Assembly: GCA_013399695.1 (NCBI GenBank)
Contig: VXAU01003744.1
Location: 166-64,165 of the forward strand
From: Formicarius rufipectus
Taxonomy: Eukaryota > Chordata > Aves > Passeriformes > Formicariidae
Length of the DNA stretch: 64,000 bases
Reading direction: 5' to 3'
Shown one piece after another: positions 11,412 through 23,641 of the stretch. Numbering within the stretch: the stretch's first letter is position 1; each line of letters starts with the position of its first letter. The translations under genes and the position numbers were made by a program. The notes beneath the pieces were generated by a model that saw only the letters and a program-made list of their open reading frames with translations, did no database searches and was not told the DNA's origin.

Positions 11412-13220
11412 CATTCCCAGTCTCTAACACAGGAATAAAGCGCATGCTGAGGATGGGGCCAGGCAGGACTGCCCAGCAAAGGACAGGCTGGTTTTCATTC
11501 CATCCCCACCACATCTTCTCTGTTTCACCAACTATGAAAGCAGGACCTTTTAAAAAGAGCTGTGCCAGTATATTTCATCTCATTCCAAATTTCTTCCCCT
11601 TTTTTGAGTTCCCCTACCATTTTAACTTCCAAATCAAATGACAGAGTCCTTCTGAGATTATGAAAATTAGTTTTTATCTGCTCTGCTAGTAAGTGAACCT
11701 TTCCTTTGTGTTTTCTTTAATTTTCTTTTGTCTGTAGGGAATGTCTTACTGGTCAGCCAAGAAGGACTCAGATTGCCAACTTAGCTCCTTCTCCCCCAGT
11801 GATGGGGATGAGAGATGGAGAGGATGGAGAGGAGGAGTTTTGCCCAGGCACAGCCTGGGGTTGCAGCTGATCCCAGGCAGCTCTGCCAGAGGCACAATGA
11901 TGCCCCAAGGGAAATAAAACACACGAGGACCCTTTCAAATTAACACCAGCTAAACCAAATACCAAGAGCTTATGACTTCCAGGGCAGCTTGGAGGGAATG
12001 AAGAATGGGGAGCACAAGCAAACATTCACTGAGTAGCTGTGCTTAAATAAAGTTGAGGCAGTAAATACATGGCCCACCACAATTTGCTGTGGGGTGTGTA
12101 CTGGCAGGAGAAGAAAAGCCTTGGGTAACTCTGTTGAAGAGCTATAATAATGCAGCTCTGCCCAGTGCAGCAGATGGAAGAGGCTCTTGGGCTCTCCTCA
12201 GGGACTCTGGTGCATCCAGTTTGTCTTCTAACTCATCTGTTTCAATGCTTTCATTAAGCACTTTCACATCTCTGTATTCCCCCCACCCCAAAACTGGTGC
12301 TTGAGTGAGAAACATCCTTGTGAGGTAGCAGGTAGGACTCCTGAATCACCAGACTGTGAACTGTCCTTCCCCTGCTTATGGATTAGGAGTCTTATATTGG
12401 GAGCTTAATTGTGAAGAAGGCAAAGGTAATTATTATCCTGTGTATAACCACATTTCATGGGTAAAATTCCTCTCCCACTCCACATCAGAAGTCAAATCAG
12501 CATGGATTTCACTGTCCTAGTCAACCTTCCCTCACCAGAGGACTGGTTTGGCTAAAGCTCATGTTCACCTGGGACATCCTGCCTTCAATTCTGGAAGGTA
12601 TCTGTGCACAACCTGAGCTCATAATTTTCCTGAAAAATCATCATCTAGGCTTTAGTACCTAAAGCATGAGACACAAAAAGTGTGCACAATGCAACAGAAG
12701 CTTAGATTTCTTTAGGATGAATGTTAAATACCACTATTTGTTCTTATTGTATTCAATCTGTAGTTCAGGATTGTGATTATTTATGTTATTTTAACAAGCA
12801 CATTGATGTCAAAAATAAGCCAAAAGGGAAAAAGAAATAGGCAATATATACATTAATATAGAGATGCTTTTGTACCATAAATATGGCTGCAAGTCTTATA
12901 TGCTGCCAGAATATTTTAAAATAAAGAACTGTAAACATGAAAGAATCCAGTACTGAAATATGCTGTGGACCAGTAACTTCTCCCCAAGTCACAGCAGAAA
13001 GCCCAGTGATAAAGGCAGGTAACATTCATGTCAACTGTTTCCTTCCTGCCTTTTGTTAGTTTTTATACACTAAGCCATATCTCTTTGGCTGGGCAGACAA
13101 GAAAAATGCTTCTGTGTGGCTACACGACACTTGGGGTGATTCAGAAAACAAAACAGCTCCTCACAAATGAAGTACAGATCTGTTCCAGTCACAGTGAGGC
13201 CTTAGATCATAATAGATGGC

Positions 13221-13279
13221 TATAGTTATATTTTAACTATATCATTGGCTCATGATTCACCTGCAGATGAATCATGAGC
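13221..13279. other. two short perfect inverted repeats in the intron
   Basis: GCTCATGATTCA at 13248-13259 is followed after 8 bases by its exact reverse complement at 13268-13279. Just before it, TATAGTTA and TAACTATA flank a TATTT loop (about 13221-13241). Both could form hairpins in DNA or in ARHGAP8 pre-mRNA. They lie about 130 bases into the intron past the donor of exon 13408-13545. Function unknown. Confidence 0.5.
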
Positions 13280-13407
13280 TCCCACCCAGCTGCCTGGCAG
13301 GAGGAAGGCTGGAAGCATCACCGTGACTCCTGCATGTGCCCTTGAGCACAGGGAGCAAACGTGCCCCATCACTGCAGAGGCACAGCCACAGGGCTCTCCA
13401 GACATAC

Positions 13408-13545
13408 CTGCCAGCTGGATGATGCCATGCCTGGCCACGTCATAGTAGGGGTGGTTGATGTTTAGCTCGGGATCCTCCAGGGGTGGAGGCAGAAACGTTT
13501 CCTCCTGTCCTGACTCTGCGTCGTCCGCTTCCTCTTTCTGCAGTT
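13408..13545 (-). CDS. ARHGAP8: ARHGAP8 coding exon with acidic N-terminal segment and HPYYDVARHG motif
   Basis: A 138-nt exon (2 + 45 codons + 1, phases 1 and 1) encodes E-LQKEEADDAESGQEETFLPP, PLEDPELNIN and HPYYDVARHGIIQLA-G. The HPYYDVARHGIIQLAG part matches human ARHGAP8 HPFYDVARHGILQVAG. The preceding acidic, then proline-rich, stretch is absent from human ARHGAP8, which starts about ten residues before the motif, and is more like the longer N-terminus of ARHGAP1. I chose the acceptor TGTAG|AA (13547-13546) because it keeps the frame with the exon upstream. A second AG eight bases further (acceptor at 13539-13538) would shift the frame. The donor is GCAG|GTATGT. Confidence 0.92.
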
Positions 13546-15807
13546 CTACAGGGCCAGAAGAACAGGAGAACAGAGAAGAGCTTTTGCCTCCAGTGCATTA
13601 TTGAAGGGTGGAGTTTTGGCTCATCCTAATAAGAATTTGTTGCAGTTGCAAATCAGTTTGTTGTTCTTTGCCCTTTCTCACGTGTGGGAAAAGCAACCCT
13701 TCGATACCTCAGCTCTCCCTCCTAAGATGAGTATCTGCTGTGATGCTCCCACCCACCCGTGTGACTGGACAGCTGCCACGTGCTCTGGCCTTGCTGGTCA
13801 CAACTGCTGCTGCTGCCTCATCATTTTTCACACTCCCTGAATCTGCCTGTGTCCATCTACAGCTTCCTGCCTTTTATTCCAGGGTTTCCTGAACAGAGCA
13901 GAGTTGCAGCTCAGCCCCATGTGCACTGACAGCTACTCCACATTTACACCTTCTGGGAACCCTCTCCAGGAGCAAACTCACTCCCCTTTGCATGAAGGGA
14001 GCAAATTGTAAACAAGTCTCCATCTCACTTCCCCAAACCCCCTTGAAATCCTGTTTCCTTGAAATCCTTCAGCCTTCTGAACCTGGAACAGGCAATGCAG
14101 CCAGGTGTCCCTCCAGCATAAGCTCCAGCTGGAGGCCCAGCAAAGGTGGGAATTTCTGCGCAGCATCCCAGTAGAATCCCAGTAAAATGGCCATCCTTCC
14201 CCCAGTGTCAGTAGATTCTGGACTGGATCCTAGAATTAAAATGTACTCTCTACTGAAATGAGCAACACAATGTGAATCAATCTTGTTCCAAGACGTTTGG
14301 TTTTATTTTGCTTTTTTATTCCCCCTCCCCAAGTTTTTCCCAAACTGTGGTAAGGTTCAGAAAAAGCTGATATTAAGTCCATATCCGAAGGAACAGGCTC
14401 TGGGATAATTCCCATCGCTACTGATCCTGCGTTACTCAAATAAGTGTCTTCTGGAAACTGATGGGGCCAACACTAAACTGACAGTCACACACAAGTGTCT
14501 TGGTGGCTCAGAGGAAAGGGCACACGGAAAGGGGCAAAATGAATGTTCTGCTGAGGAACACCACCCCCTCTACATCAGCCACGTCTTCATGTCGTACAGG
14601 TTTTAATAAGGTGGAATTAAGACGTTTTTCTCTCAGTTTGGACACCTTTGAGATTCAGCTGGACACAGTGTTGGGTCATTTTTTATGGAATGGGCTGTTG
14701 CTAAGGAAGGTTGGACCACATGATCCTTCAGGTCCCCTTCCAACCTGGTAGTCCATGACTCCATGATCTACAACATTATTCATGCCACTTTAAAAAGTAT
14801 TTCTAGCACATTTTGTCTCCTCATCATCTGCATATTTCATGTGCCTTGATCACCACGGAAGGCACAGCAGGGCAAAGAAAATATATTAAATATTGATCCC
14901 AGCCAGATTTATGTGCCAATAGCTAATAAGTGTTGGAGGAAAAGTTGCACTAAATATTTTGGAATGCTTTTCACTCACAGTTCCTCAGTATGTTTCTATA
15001 CTGCAAACAGCCACATGAAAGCTTTATTGTCTCATTTTTGGTTTTAATGTGATTTGTACCAAAAGAAGGCATTTCACAAGGATGAAAAGTGCCACTTGTG
15101 GCTGGGCTTCTCAAAAACACAGAGGAGTCAGGAACATGTGTACTACTTTTACATTTCTTTACGTCTGAATTCATAAAAGCAGCCTCAAAAAATAAATCAG
15201 CAGTTCTATAAGAAAAAAAAATCCTGCCTTTAGAAATACACCATTAGAGTCCTCTTGGTACACACAGAGAAAGTTTAAATTCTTATTATCTCCAAAATGT
15301 GTATTTTTCTATAATTGAAAAGTGTGTCACACATAAAAAACTACACCAGCCTTACCTGGAGAAGTATTCTTTCACTTTAAAGAATGTTTTTTGTCCCAAG
15401 AGCTGGGAAGAATAATAATGTGAGCGTAATGCAGTAGATAAGTATTTTTTTTTTAAATTGTGGAATTTAAATAATTTTAAAACTCAGAACAAGGAAAACA
15501 CTATTTAGTCTATTAGCTGTTGGGGGTTTGTTTGGGTTTTTTGTTTTTTTTTTTTGGGAGGATGGTGATGTTCCAACAGCCTGGGATCGCACTGCCAATA
15601 ATTCACAAAAGCTGCATGTGTTAAACCACCCTTCAGCCCTAATGGCTCTCATAGAGCGCACATCACTACACAGGTTGTAACTCAGGGTGGATTGCCCCAA
15701 CCAGTATTCAAAAAGACTGGAGAAGCCTCTCCCTTACTGAAGGTGCTCCAGTAAATCACCTGTAACTCTGCACAGATGCCACTTGAAACACAATAAAGAA
15801 AATTTAC
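13546..15807 (-). other. ARHGAP8: ARHGAP8 intron, 2262 bp
   Basis: Phase-1 intron from GT (15807-15806) to AG (13547-13546). It contains a CR1 3' end at about 14600-14766 and a T-rich patch near 15530-15560. No further exon is recognisable. Confidence 0.8.
14600..14766 (+). mobile_element. CR1 LINE 3'-end fragment
   Basis: The end reads GGTTGGACCACATGATCCTT, CAGGTCCCCTTCCAACCTGG and then CATGACTCCATGAT, which is the CR1 3' end with its characteristic short terminal repeat. It is 5' truncated and non-coding. It lies antisense to ARHGAP8 inside its intron. Confidence 0.8.
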
Positions 15808-15905
15808 CTATTTCAGCCAACTTCTCATAGTCAATCTCGGACGTGTTTCCCCCCAGCAACGAGTCTGTGCAGCCCCTGCAGGATGGGACAGCCCTCAGGT
15901 CAGCC
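15808..15905 (-). CDS. ARHGAP8: ARHGAP8 5' coding exon (N-terminal extension)
   Basis: A 98-nt exon (1 + 32 codons + 1) has acceptor TTTGCAG (15907-15906) and donor ATAG|GTAAAT (15807-15806). It encodes ADLRAVPSCRGCTDSLLGGN followed by TSEIDYEKLAEI. The phase-1 exit joins exactly to the next exon (EIELQKEEADD), which supports it as a real exon. No in-frame ATG exists in it, so translation must start further upstream, in an exon I could not place with confidence. The sequence has no counterpart in human ARHGAP8 that I know of and is probably disordered. Its supporting evidence is splice sites and phase, weaker than for the BCH exons. Confidence 0.7.
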
Positions 15906-17690
15906 CTGCAAACACAAACCACAGGAGCTGTCATGGCCATGTGAAATATTTTATCCACTAGACAAACATGAGAAGGAAACAAAGAACCACCCCAGAAATC
16001 CTACCGCCCAACTGCTGCGGAGGAAAAAACCTTATCGGCATTTGGGTCCCATTTTCCTACAACATAGAGTATTATAAAAGTATTTTAAAAGAGCAGTCCA
16101 AAAAAGCAAAAGCTACGATTTAATAAGAAGGCTTTGAACAAATTGCTTTTATTGCTGGGGGACTGTTCCTCAAAATACTTATATTTTACATGTTTAATGA
16201 CAAATATGAGAATTTCAGACTAATTGACTTCTGGAAAGAATCCAAAACTTAATTTCTTTCATACCCTCACACCAAGCCACTTATTCTATGGCAATTCTAA
16301 GTTTCATTACAGGAAACATTCTATACCTCACGTTTCACATAAAAGAGCTTCATGAAAATTTCAAGTGAGCATTAATATGTAAAAAACCTGAAAAAGCAGC
16401 AGTTCCTGTGCATAATCACTGTTTTTTTGTGAAACACTCCGTGGAGTGCTTTGCAAACAGAAATTAAGGAACACACCCAAAGTGAGCATCAGCAGAGAAA
16501 AACATGATTTAGAAGATCTGTTTCCCCAAGCAGCTTCTCCAAAGAGTTCTCTCCTTAAATTAAACACCCAGACTGGGGTGTGGAGGTGAGAAACAAGCTG
16601 AGTTTTTATAACTCTCCTTTGAATTCAATTTAACCCCCCTGGTTTAAACCAGTTTGGTATCAGCTGAACATGTTGAATAAAAACAAAACGGGCAAATTCA
16701 TGCCTTGGTTCCTGAAAAAAGGCAAACAGGTTCTTCTCTGCCAAGAGGCTGGAGTTTGTATTGCACCTTCAAATCACTGCAAATGGCATTTTGGAGCAAT
16801 AAAAAGACCAGATAGTGCAGGCTCTACCCTTTAGAATATTTTCAAACGTTTAGCAATTGTTTTGTAACTGTCTTATTTGTTCCTTGTTGAAAGCAATTAT
16901 CTGCATTTACAAGAAGCTCAGATTAAAAGCCCATACGCAGGAAAAAGTCCCATTAAATTCAAAATGGAAAATTACTCAATTTCTCACTGAGCACCAATAT
17001 CCTTAAAAGAGAAAAGAAATCAATACTGGGCCAGATGTATTTCAGTTCATGCTAATTTTACCACATGGTGTTCAAAACTGTCATTCCAGAGTTGTTTGAA
17101 AATTATTATTTGTATTATCATTATTAAAATAATAATTAAAAATTCATTTTATTTAAAATACTGAGTGGAACTTGATCACGAGGAGCTCTTTTTGAACTTG
17201 TTTCCCTGTTATGTTTTTCAATATAGTTTTCCTTGGCCACCATCTGCCAAGCTTTCAGAGCAGAGAAAGCTGATGATCTTCACAGACTTCAGCCCAGCCA
17301 AGTATTTCCAAAAGCTCTTATAAGGAAAGGGGGCTCTCCCTCCCTTCTGAAGTACCTATTTAACACCAGGCCTTTCCAGCTTATTGAATTTTAACCCTAA
17401 ATCATAAATCAAACCGTAAGCCATAAAAATTAGGCTGTTTCTTTGACACTAAGACTGCTTTTCAGGTGATGTGAGTAATGCAAGTCTCAATAAATTGATG
17501 GAACGGGGGGGAAAAAGCCGTCCTCTCGAATCCCTCTTGGAAGGAAAAAAATAAACACAATCCTTCTGTTACACCCTATGGGGGAAAAAACCAACCAACC
17601 AACCAAACAAAACCACAAGAACAAAACCAACCAACCAAAAAAAAAACCAATTTCTCCTTCAGAGTAGATGCTGCAGTTGGCAGCAGTGGC
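15906..17690 (-). other. ARHGAP8: ARHGAP8 5' intron or upstream region
   Basis: Sequence between the most 5' recognised ARHGAP8 exon and the CpG-rich patch. The intron that enters the 15808-15905 exon is phase 2, so at least one further coding exon should exist upstream, here or beyond. I saw no convincing exon. Contents are AT-rich (for example 17100-17160) with a (CCAA)n/A-rich tract at 17584-17650. Confidence 0.5.
17584..17650. repeat. CCAA/AAAC-rich simple sequence
   Basis: Runs of CCAACCAACCAACCAA and AAAACCACAAG-type sequence, almost free of T and G on the plus strand. It is low-complexity DNA. Confidence 0.8.
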
Positions 17691-17699
17691 TCAGTCTGG

Positions 17700-18050
17700 A
17701 CAGGATAAGATCCCTTCCCGATGCTGCCGGAGAAGCTCCGGCTCCGAGCAGCGCCGTCGGGGCGCGGCTTGGGAGCAAGCCCGGCACCCCGAACCCGGCG
17801 GCAGGCCATCCCCCCGGGGCTGCTGCGCACCCAGAGCCCATCCGCAGGGCACCCAGAGCCCATGCCCAGGGGCAGGACCCGTGTCCCTGCCTTCCAGCTC
17901 TTCCCTGGGGGCAGCGATGCCGACGTTCCCGGGTGCGAACCCCTCGGCGCGGCTTTGGCGGTGGCCGCAGCATCCCCTCCACAGCCCCCCACACCCCCAG
18001 TGCCTCCCCCACGCCACCCCACCCAAAAGGCAGCGACAAGAAAAGCTCCG
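17700..18050. promoter_or_regulatory. CpG-rich patch, candidate ARHGAP8 promoter
   Basis: This segment is strikingly GC-rich and holds many CpG dinucleotides (for example CGCCGTCGGGGCGCGGC near 17751-17767 and CCTCGGCGCGGC near 17942-17953) against a CpG-poor, AT-rich background. It lies 1.8 kb upstream of the first recognised ARHGAP8 exon on the minus strand, where a CpG-island promoter would be expected. I see no TATA box, no strong GT donor and no recognisable first coding exon. Long open frames on both strands here are a by-product of the high GC content. It could instead be an enhancer or a promoter for a non-coding RNA. Confidence 0.45.
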
Positions 18051-20812
18051 AAAAGAGCAGAACTACAAGGCTTTTATGACGAGTAGAAATTCGGGGGTGA
18101 TTTCCAATCCCATATTCCTCCACACGGAAGGTTATTGCCCGCCGACAGCCCTAAAAGAGTATTACTGTAGTGAGAAGGGTGTTATTGGGGTGAAAATGAA
18201 GGCAGCCGCAGGCAGAACTGCTACATAATGAACTCGAGAGTCCAAACAAAGGCGAGGGATTCCTCCTACATTTGTCAAGGCTCCGGCACCTCGTATGCCT
18301 GTTCTTTTTGTTCACTCAGCTGTCAGATATGCTCTTCTTCAAACGTAAATAGTGCGCTTGCTCTTCATTTTCCCTCCTGATGTTCTCGCCTTCCACTGAT
18401 ACTCTTTGTTGTTCTTAAACGGCGTGACAGGGCTCGGGGTGTAACATCAGCCTGCAATTTCCATTTTGATGGGATGAGAATTCCCCGTATCTGCTCAGGG
18501 GGATCAGACACAAAACCAGGTAGAGGGGTTCCAGCAGATCATTTTATTATTTACAATACTGCAGGAAATTTGCCGTGGAATTTGTAAACACGGCACTGCA
18601 TGAGCTGAGTGCATAATGCACTCCTGAGAAATGCACTCACACCATCCTCCTTTGCTGCCCACAGTGCCCTAAATAGTGCTTTTTTTCAGTGGGTTTCCTA
18701 CACAATGTCTACCAAACCCCAAGTCCATATTCTTCATAAGCAGTTGATTTCAGGCATTTGACATAGTTTATTGCCCATCTTTGTTGGCAATACATTGGTG
18801 AAAATCAGCCAGACCACGAACAGCAAGGAGACACCAAGACTGACAGTAAGAGCTCACAGGGCTCTGGTTCTTTGGGCTGAAAGAATTTCAACAAACAGAA
18901 AAAAAAACCTAAAGAATTTGAAAGATGATGCCACACAGGTTGGTAAATTCGTATTTACACTTAGATAATTATTATTTTGAAAAGTTCAGTGCAAGTTTAC
19001 AGAAGCTTATACAGCTATGTATAGATGTTTCAATCAAATTTAAAAGTATAATGGCAGTTCTTAATTGCAACTATATAAATTGATTTCTTTATCACTTAGG
19101 ACAGAAAAAAATGTTAATATTTAAAGCAAAATGTTAAGAATATTCCTGCAACTGCTCAGCATTTACTGTGTGCATAAATTTGAACATGGTTTGGACTCTC
19201 ACATGCTAAGCTACACCTCCATTCTTTCAGAATTAACAAAATCAGCAAAAAATTCTTAATGGCTAAACCTGCCAGTTCTCCATACAAAATAACTCTGTGC
19301 TGTACTATCACTATTCTGTCCCAGAAATAATGGAAGAACGTACCTGGTTTTAAGGCTAAGATGAAAAATATTATGTTAAAATGGATGAGGAAAAGTAAAA
19401 ATTAAATTCCTATGGCCTTAAAAGGAGTGCAAAGACTTTATCCTTTCTCACATTAGTTTGGGGGATTTTCAGCTTCTTTCATACAATGCTCAGAGATAGT
19501 GATGGTGTGCAATCTGTGTGGATGGGGTAAAGACTATTTGACTCTTCCCTTAAATAGAAACTAAAGAATTTGTTTAATTGGCAAAACTGTGTTTCTGGCA
19601 GAAAACTGGCCATTTAATTGGGAGGTGAGTAATGTACAGCTTGATACAGCAAAGAGATTGCACAGGCTGTGTACTGGTATGCTTAACCCTACACATGTAA
19701 ATGGAATTACTGAAGCCAATCCTGACACTGACCTATCTACCACAAAGATATTCAGGGACTTGTTTCGTTTTTCAGAAATGGTTAGAGGAAGGATTAGTGG
19801 AAGCAGGTGACACTCACCCACCCAGACATCTCCCTGCAGTTACACACCATGGCCAGTCTGCAACCTGGAATGCTCTGGCCACCCCTGAGCAGGTAAGTAA
19901 ACCCTAAACCTTTAAGCTCTTTTAGACTGCCCATCCCCAATTTTCCTCTGCTAGCAAAGCAGTGACCACCATATATGAAAGCATGACCTCTTCCCCCTAC
20001 CCTGACGTGCCTCCTCTGCTGGGATGAGACAAAAACCAAATCCATTCCTGGGAAGAATGAAGCACATCAGAGGGAAGCAAGAAGTGTTTCCCTCCTGCAC
20101 ATAAATATCTGCATGTGTCAGCCTTTCCCAGTTCTGAAAGCACTAAAGCAGAAGGGCTGTTCCTACCCATTACTAGCAAAGAGGTATTGGAAATAGTCTT
20201 TTCTTGTCTGAAACAGTGCAGCTGTTTCTTATCACATCCACTCAGTCATCTGGCACAGTGCAAACACGTGGGGGAAAAAAAAGAGTGCTTAAAGGATAAC
20301 CAATTGAGAGAAAGCCATGTATGCTTGTGTATCATTAGGACAAAATTATCTGAACATGGATAAGCGGCTGCAATACAAGACACTACATTTTTTTTTGATT
20401 CAGCATAAATGTTTATTGACTGAACAAATAATGTGATCATAGTGCACATTAATGATCAGCCATCTATGGAACTTGCTCTCTAAATTAATGTATTGTAATA
20501 CACATTAATGTGGCAGAAATATGTTGGGCTGAACTCGTGTTTAACCAGCGTTTCCGTCTCAAGGGATTACACACTTTCAATTGCAGACAAGTATATTTTT
20601 AAGACCGTGTTTTTTAATTAAATTCCTCTGACAAGTTACTGGACAAAGGGTTTGTGTATTGTGATAAAAAAGGTTTCCTTGTATTGCATAATTATTCACA
20701 AGGGAATCCTCTCTCTGGAATAAATTAGGGCTTTTAAAATAAATTCATATTCTTCTTATATTTATGCAACACAGGCCAGTGTTTCCAGTTCTGGTCAAAA
20801 TGTGGCCCCCGT

Positions 20813-21070
20813 AAAGAGTCCCTCTCCTCCTGCCTTGCAGGTTCCCTTCAGGCACTGCAAGGCCACAATGAGGTCCCCCCAAAGCTTCTCTTCTCCAGGC
20901 TGGACAACCCCAGCTCTCCCAGCCTTCCCTCCCAGCAGAGCTGCTCCATCCTCTGACCATCCTGGACTCCCTCCAGCAGCTCCATGTCCTCCCTGTGCTG
21001 TTCCCGAGGGCTGGAGCAACTCTGCAGGTGGGGTCTCACCTGAGTGGGGCAGAGGGGCACAATCACCTCA
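20813..21070 (-). mobile_element. CR1 LINE fragment, minus-strand sense
   Basis: The plus strand shows the familiar inverted CR1 text: CTCTTCTCCAGGCTGGACAA, then CCCAGCTCTCCCAGCC, CATCCTGGACTCCCTCCAGC and CAGGTGGGGTCTCACCTGAG. This corresponds to the RT carboxy-terminal/3' UTR part of CR1. It is truncated at both ends and non-functional. Confidence 0.9.
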
Positions 21071-23073
21071 CAGTTGTTTTCCTGATGTGAGAATTGTAAA
21101 GACTACGGTAAAATCTTTCTTGCTCATCTTGCCCCCATAAGGAAAACTCACTAGCACTGGATTTTGCTGGGTTTTGGGAGCAAAACTTTGTGTTAGGAAA
21201 TGTTTGTAGAAAAGCCGAAAGAATTCCTGTATGTGCACAACTAAAGAATGAAATAATACCTTTGCCAGCCAAGATTACAGACTGAGGGAAACTAGAGGAG
21301 AAAAAAGAAATAGAAAGTCAAAGGGAGGAAAAGGCAGATCATTTCACACTGAATTGTAAAGGCTGAAAAAAACCCCAACCAACTCACCCAAACCCTAAAG
21401 TTAAAGTCTGAAATATGGCTAAAAGGCTTCCTGCCCCGTGTCTGCTTGGCCCATGTCTTTTAGAGGGGTGATTCTCCTGCCTGGTCTGGCACAGACAGTT
21501 GGCTCCAAAAGGACTAACTCAGGTCAGCCTGAGAGGAGTCTTGTGTCATGTTCAATGACATGTGAACTGTCTTCTGCACCAGATCAGAAAAACTGAGGTC
21601 ACATGAAAGAAAGAAGTGGCACAGCATAAAAAGTCTACAAATTCAGATTTGTTCAAACAGGTTTGGCAGGTTAACTTTTTTATCAGCAAGACAGATGTGG
21701 CATCAAGTATGTCCTGTCCTCCTGAAGCTGACACAAACAGGGATTTATGCTTTCTCTGCTGCCTCAATGGACTTTGACTGAATTGCCAGAAATGGAATTG
21801 TGCATCACTGCATGATCTGGATCAGATTTGTATTGCTGGCCAGTCTGTTTGCATTTATAATAGTATAATAATGTACACTAATAAAGGGGAATACGAACTG
21901 TGGGACCATTGCCCCCTTATCCTAAGGGGTTTATCTCTATCCATGCACATTGCAGAGCAGACCTCAGGAAAAACACTGTAGGGAAAAAGACGAAGCACCA
22001 GCAGTAGCTGAAACAATGACATTGTTAACTGGACTCTGCCCTCAGACCTTCTCCCTGCTTGAACCAAAGTCAGCTTCAGAAGGACCCTCCCCAGTTCCCT
22101 CCTGTCATGTAAAATTACTTGTTGTCATTGCATCTTTCTGCCTTCAACTGCACCCCCAAACAGCAAAGAATCAGAAGTTCCATAATGTGGAAAACAGTAA
22201 GTTCTATTTCCCAGGAATGGGAATGCAGGAGTGATGCGTATTAGCTTATTAGACTTTTTATATCATTTACATTTGGAAGCAGCCTTTGGTGTTGCTATAG
22301 TTGGTAGTGTTATTACAGGCTGAAGTGCTATTACCACCAACACAAAGGTCTGAATTTAAGCAAGTCATCTTAAAGGTTTTTATTAAATCAAAGAATGTAG
22401 CAGGGTTAAAAAAAAAAAAATATTTTCAGGCCCTCAAGCCCTTCAGGTGACCTGCAAGAGAAGCTTGTGTACCCAGCAACTTATCATATTATGCACCTTC
22501 CAACAATATTCCTTTTGATACATTTAATAAATATTTAATAAGCAATATATAAACATAAGAGTCCAGAGATTGAGGGAAAAAGCAAAGAGACAAGGATATC
22601 ATAAGTCAGCCTTGGAAAACTGCAAGGCCACGTAGCAAAGAGCATACCAATTAGTCCTAAATGGAATGATCAGTAAGAAATAAGGTCATCAGCTGAGACT
22701 CTTCTAACTGCCATAATTCCAAATTTCACCTTTTAAATAACCCCTCAGTTTTTCTTGAACAACATTTCCTACCCTTTCCAAGGATGCGGGCACACAGTTT
22801 ACCCCACCAGAAATCTACATCACACAGTTGCTTTGCCAATGTAGCTGGCAAGAAAACCATCCTTTCTTTAGAGTGATTAATGCACATGCTGCCTTTGTCT
22901 CTGCTGTTGGCCAGAACCAGTCAGTGCCAGAGGAAGCAGCCAGAATGAGCATTACTAAGCCAGCTTTACATTTATTTCTTTTAGAAGCTACTTAGGTGCC
23001 CAACCACGGGAAGAATTCAAGGCCAGGGTGAAAAAGCCATCCAGCCTTTCAGAGGGTCAAGTAAATTAAGCAG

Positions 23074-23095
23074 CACACACACACACACACACACA
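23074..23095. repeat. (CA)11 microsatellite
   Basis: Eleven uninterrupted CA units. A likely length-variable marker; no coding context. Confidence 0.95.
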
Positions 23096-23460
23096 AAGGA
23101 CCAAAACAACATAAATGAAACCAAACCCCCAGTCCTGCACTGCTCACCAGGCTCATTCTCAGAGGCAGTGACACACTTCAGCACCAACTGGGAGAGTCCT
23201 GGCAGTGCAGCAAAGCACCTGAGAGCATGTTCTGCCTCCTTCTAGACATGGCTTTGTGTCCTTTCCTCTACTCTTACTTACAGGTTAAGAACACACACCT
23301 GCAAGTCACCTGCCATGCCTCAGTTTAACACGGATCTACAGCCCTCTCAGGGCATTTGATTTTTAAATGGTCAGGAATTTTTCCCATAGAGCACATAAAG
23401 ATCATTTTGCTCCGGAGCCACTTCCTGTCTGCTGGGGAGGAAGGAAAGACAGAGGACGCA

Positions 23461-23641
23461 AAAAACCAAAACCAAACCAAACCAAAAAAAACCACAAACA
23501 AACAAAAAAACCCAAAAAACCCCACAAAAAAACTGAAAAAAAACCCCCAAAAAACAAAACAAAGAACCCCCCACAAAACAAAACAAAAAAACCCAGCACA
23601 CAAAACGCCACAAAACACCACCACCAACCAAAAAAAAAACA
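23461..23641. repeat. AC-rich low-complexity tract, about 180 bp
   Basis: The plus strand is made almost entirely of A and C (units such as AAACC, AAAAC and CCAAAA) with almost no T or G for about 180 bases. It creates spurious Lys/Asn/Pro/Thr-rich frames on the plus strand and Phe/Trp/Val-rich frames on the minus strand. The GT-rich tract at 40004-40146 is its approximate complement in character. Confidence 0.9.

Larger units (their letters stand above)
5721..13407 (-). other. ARHGAP8: ARHGAP8 intron, 7687 bp, with LTR and CR1 insertions
   Basis: Large phase-1 intron from GT (13407-13406) to AG (5722-5721). It holds a CR1 3' end (about 8157-8265), a possible old MIR-like fragment (about 9045-9115), a complete solo ERVL LTR (10723-11406) and, close to the donor, two short hairpins (13221-13279). 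The remainder is ordinary AT-rich intron in which I see no exon. Confidence 0.8.

Noticed and set aside
17576..18228. Several overlapping 110-186-codon frames on both strands
   Set aside because: All arise in the CpG-rich patch, where stop codons are rare. Composition is Pro/Arg/Gly-rich in every frame and none resembles ARHGAP8.
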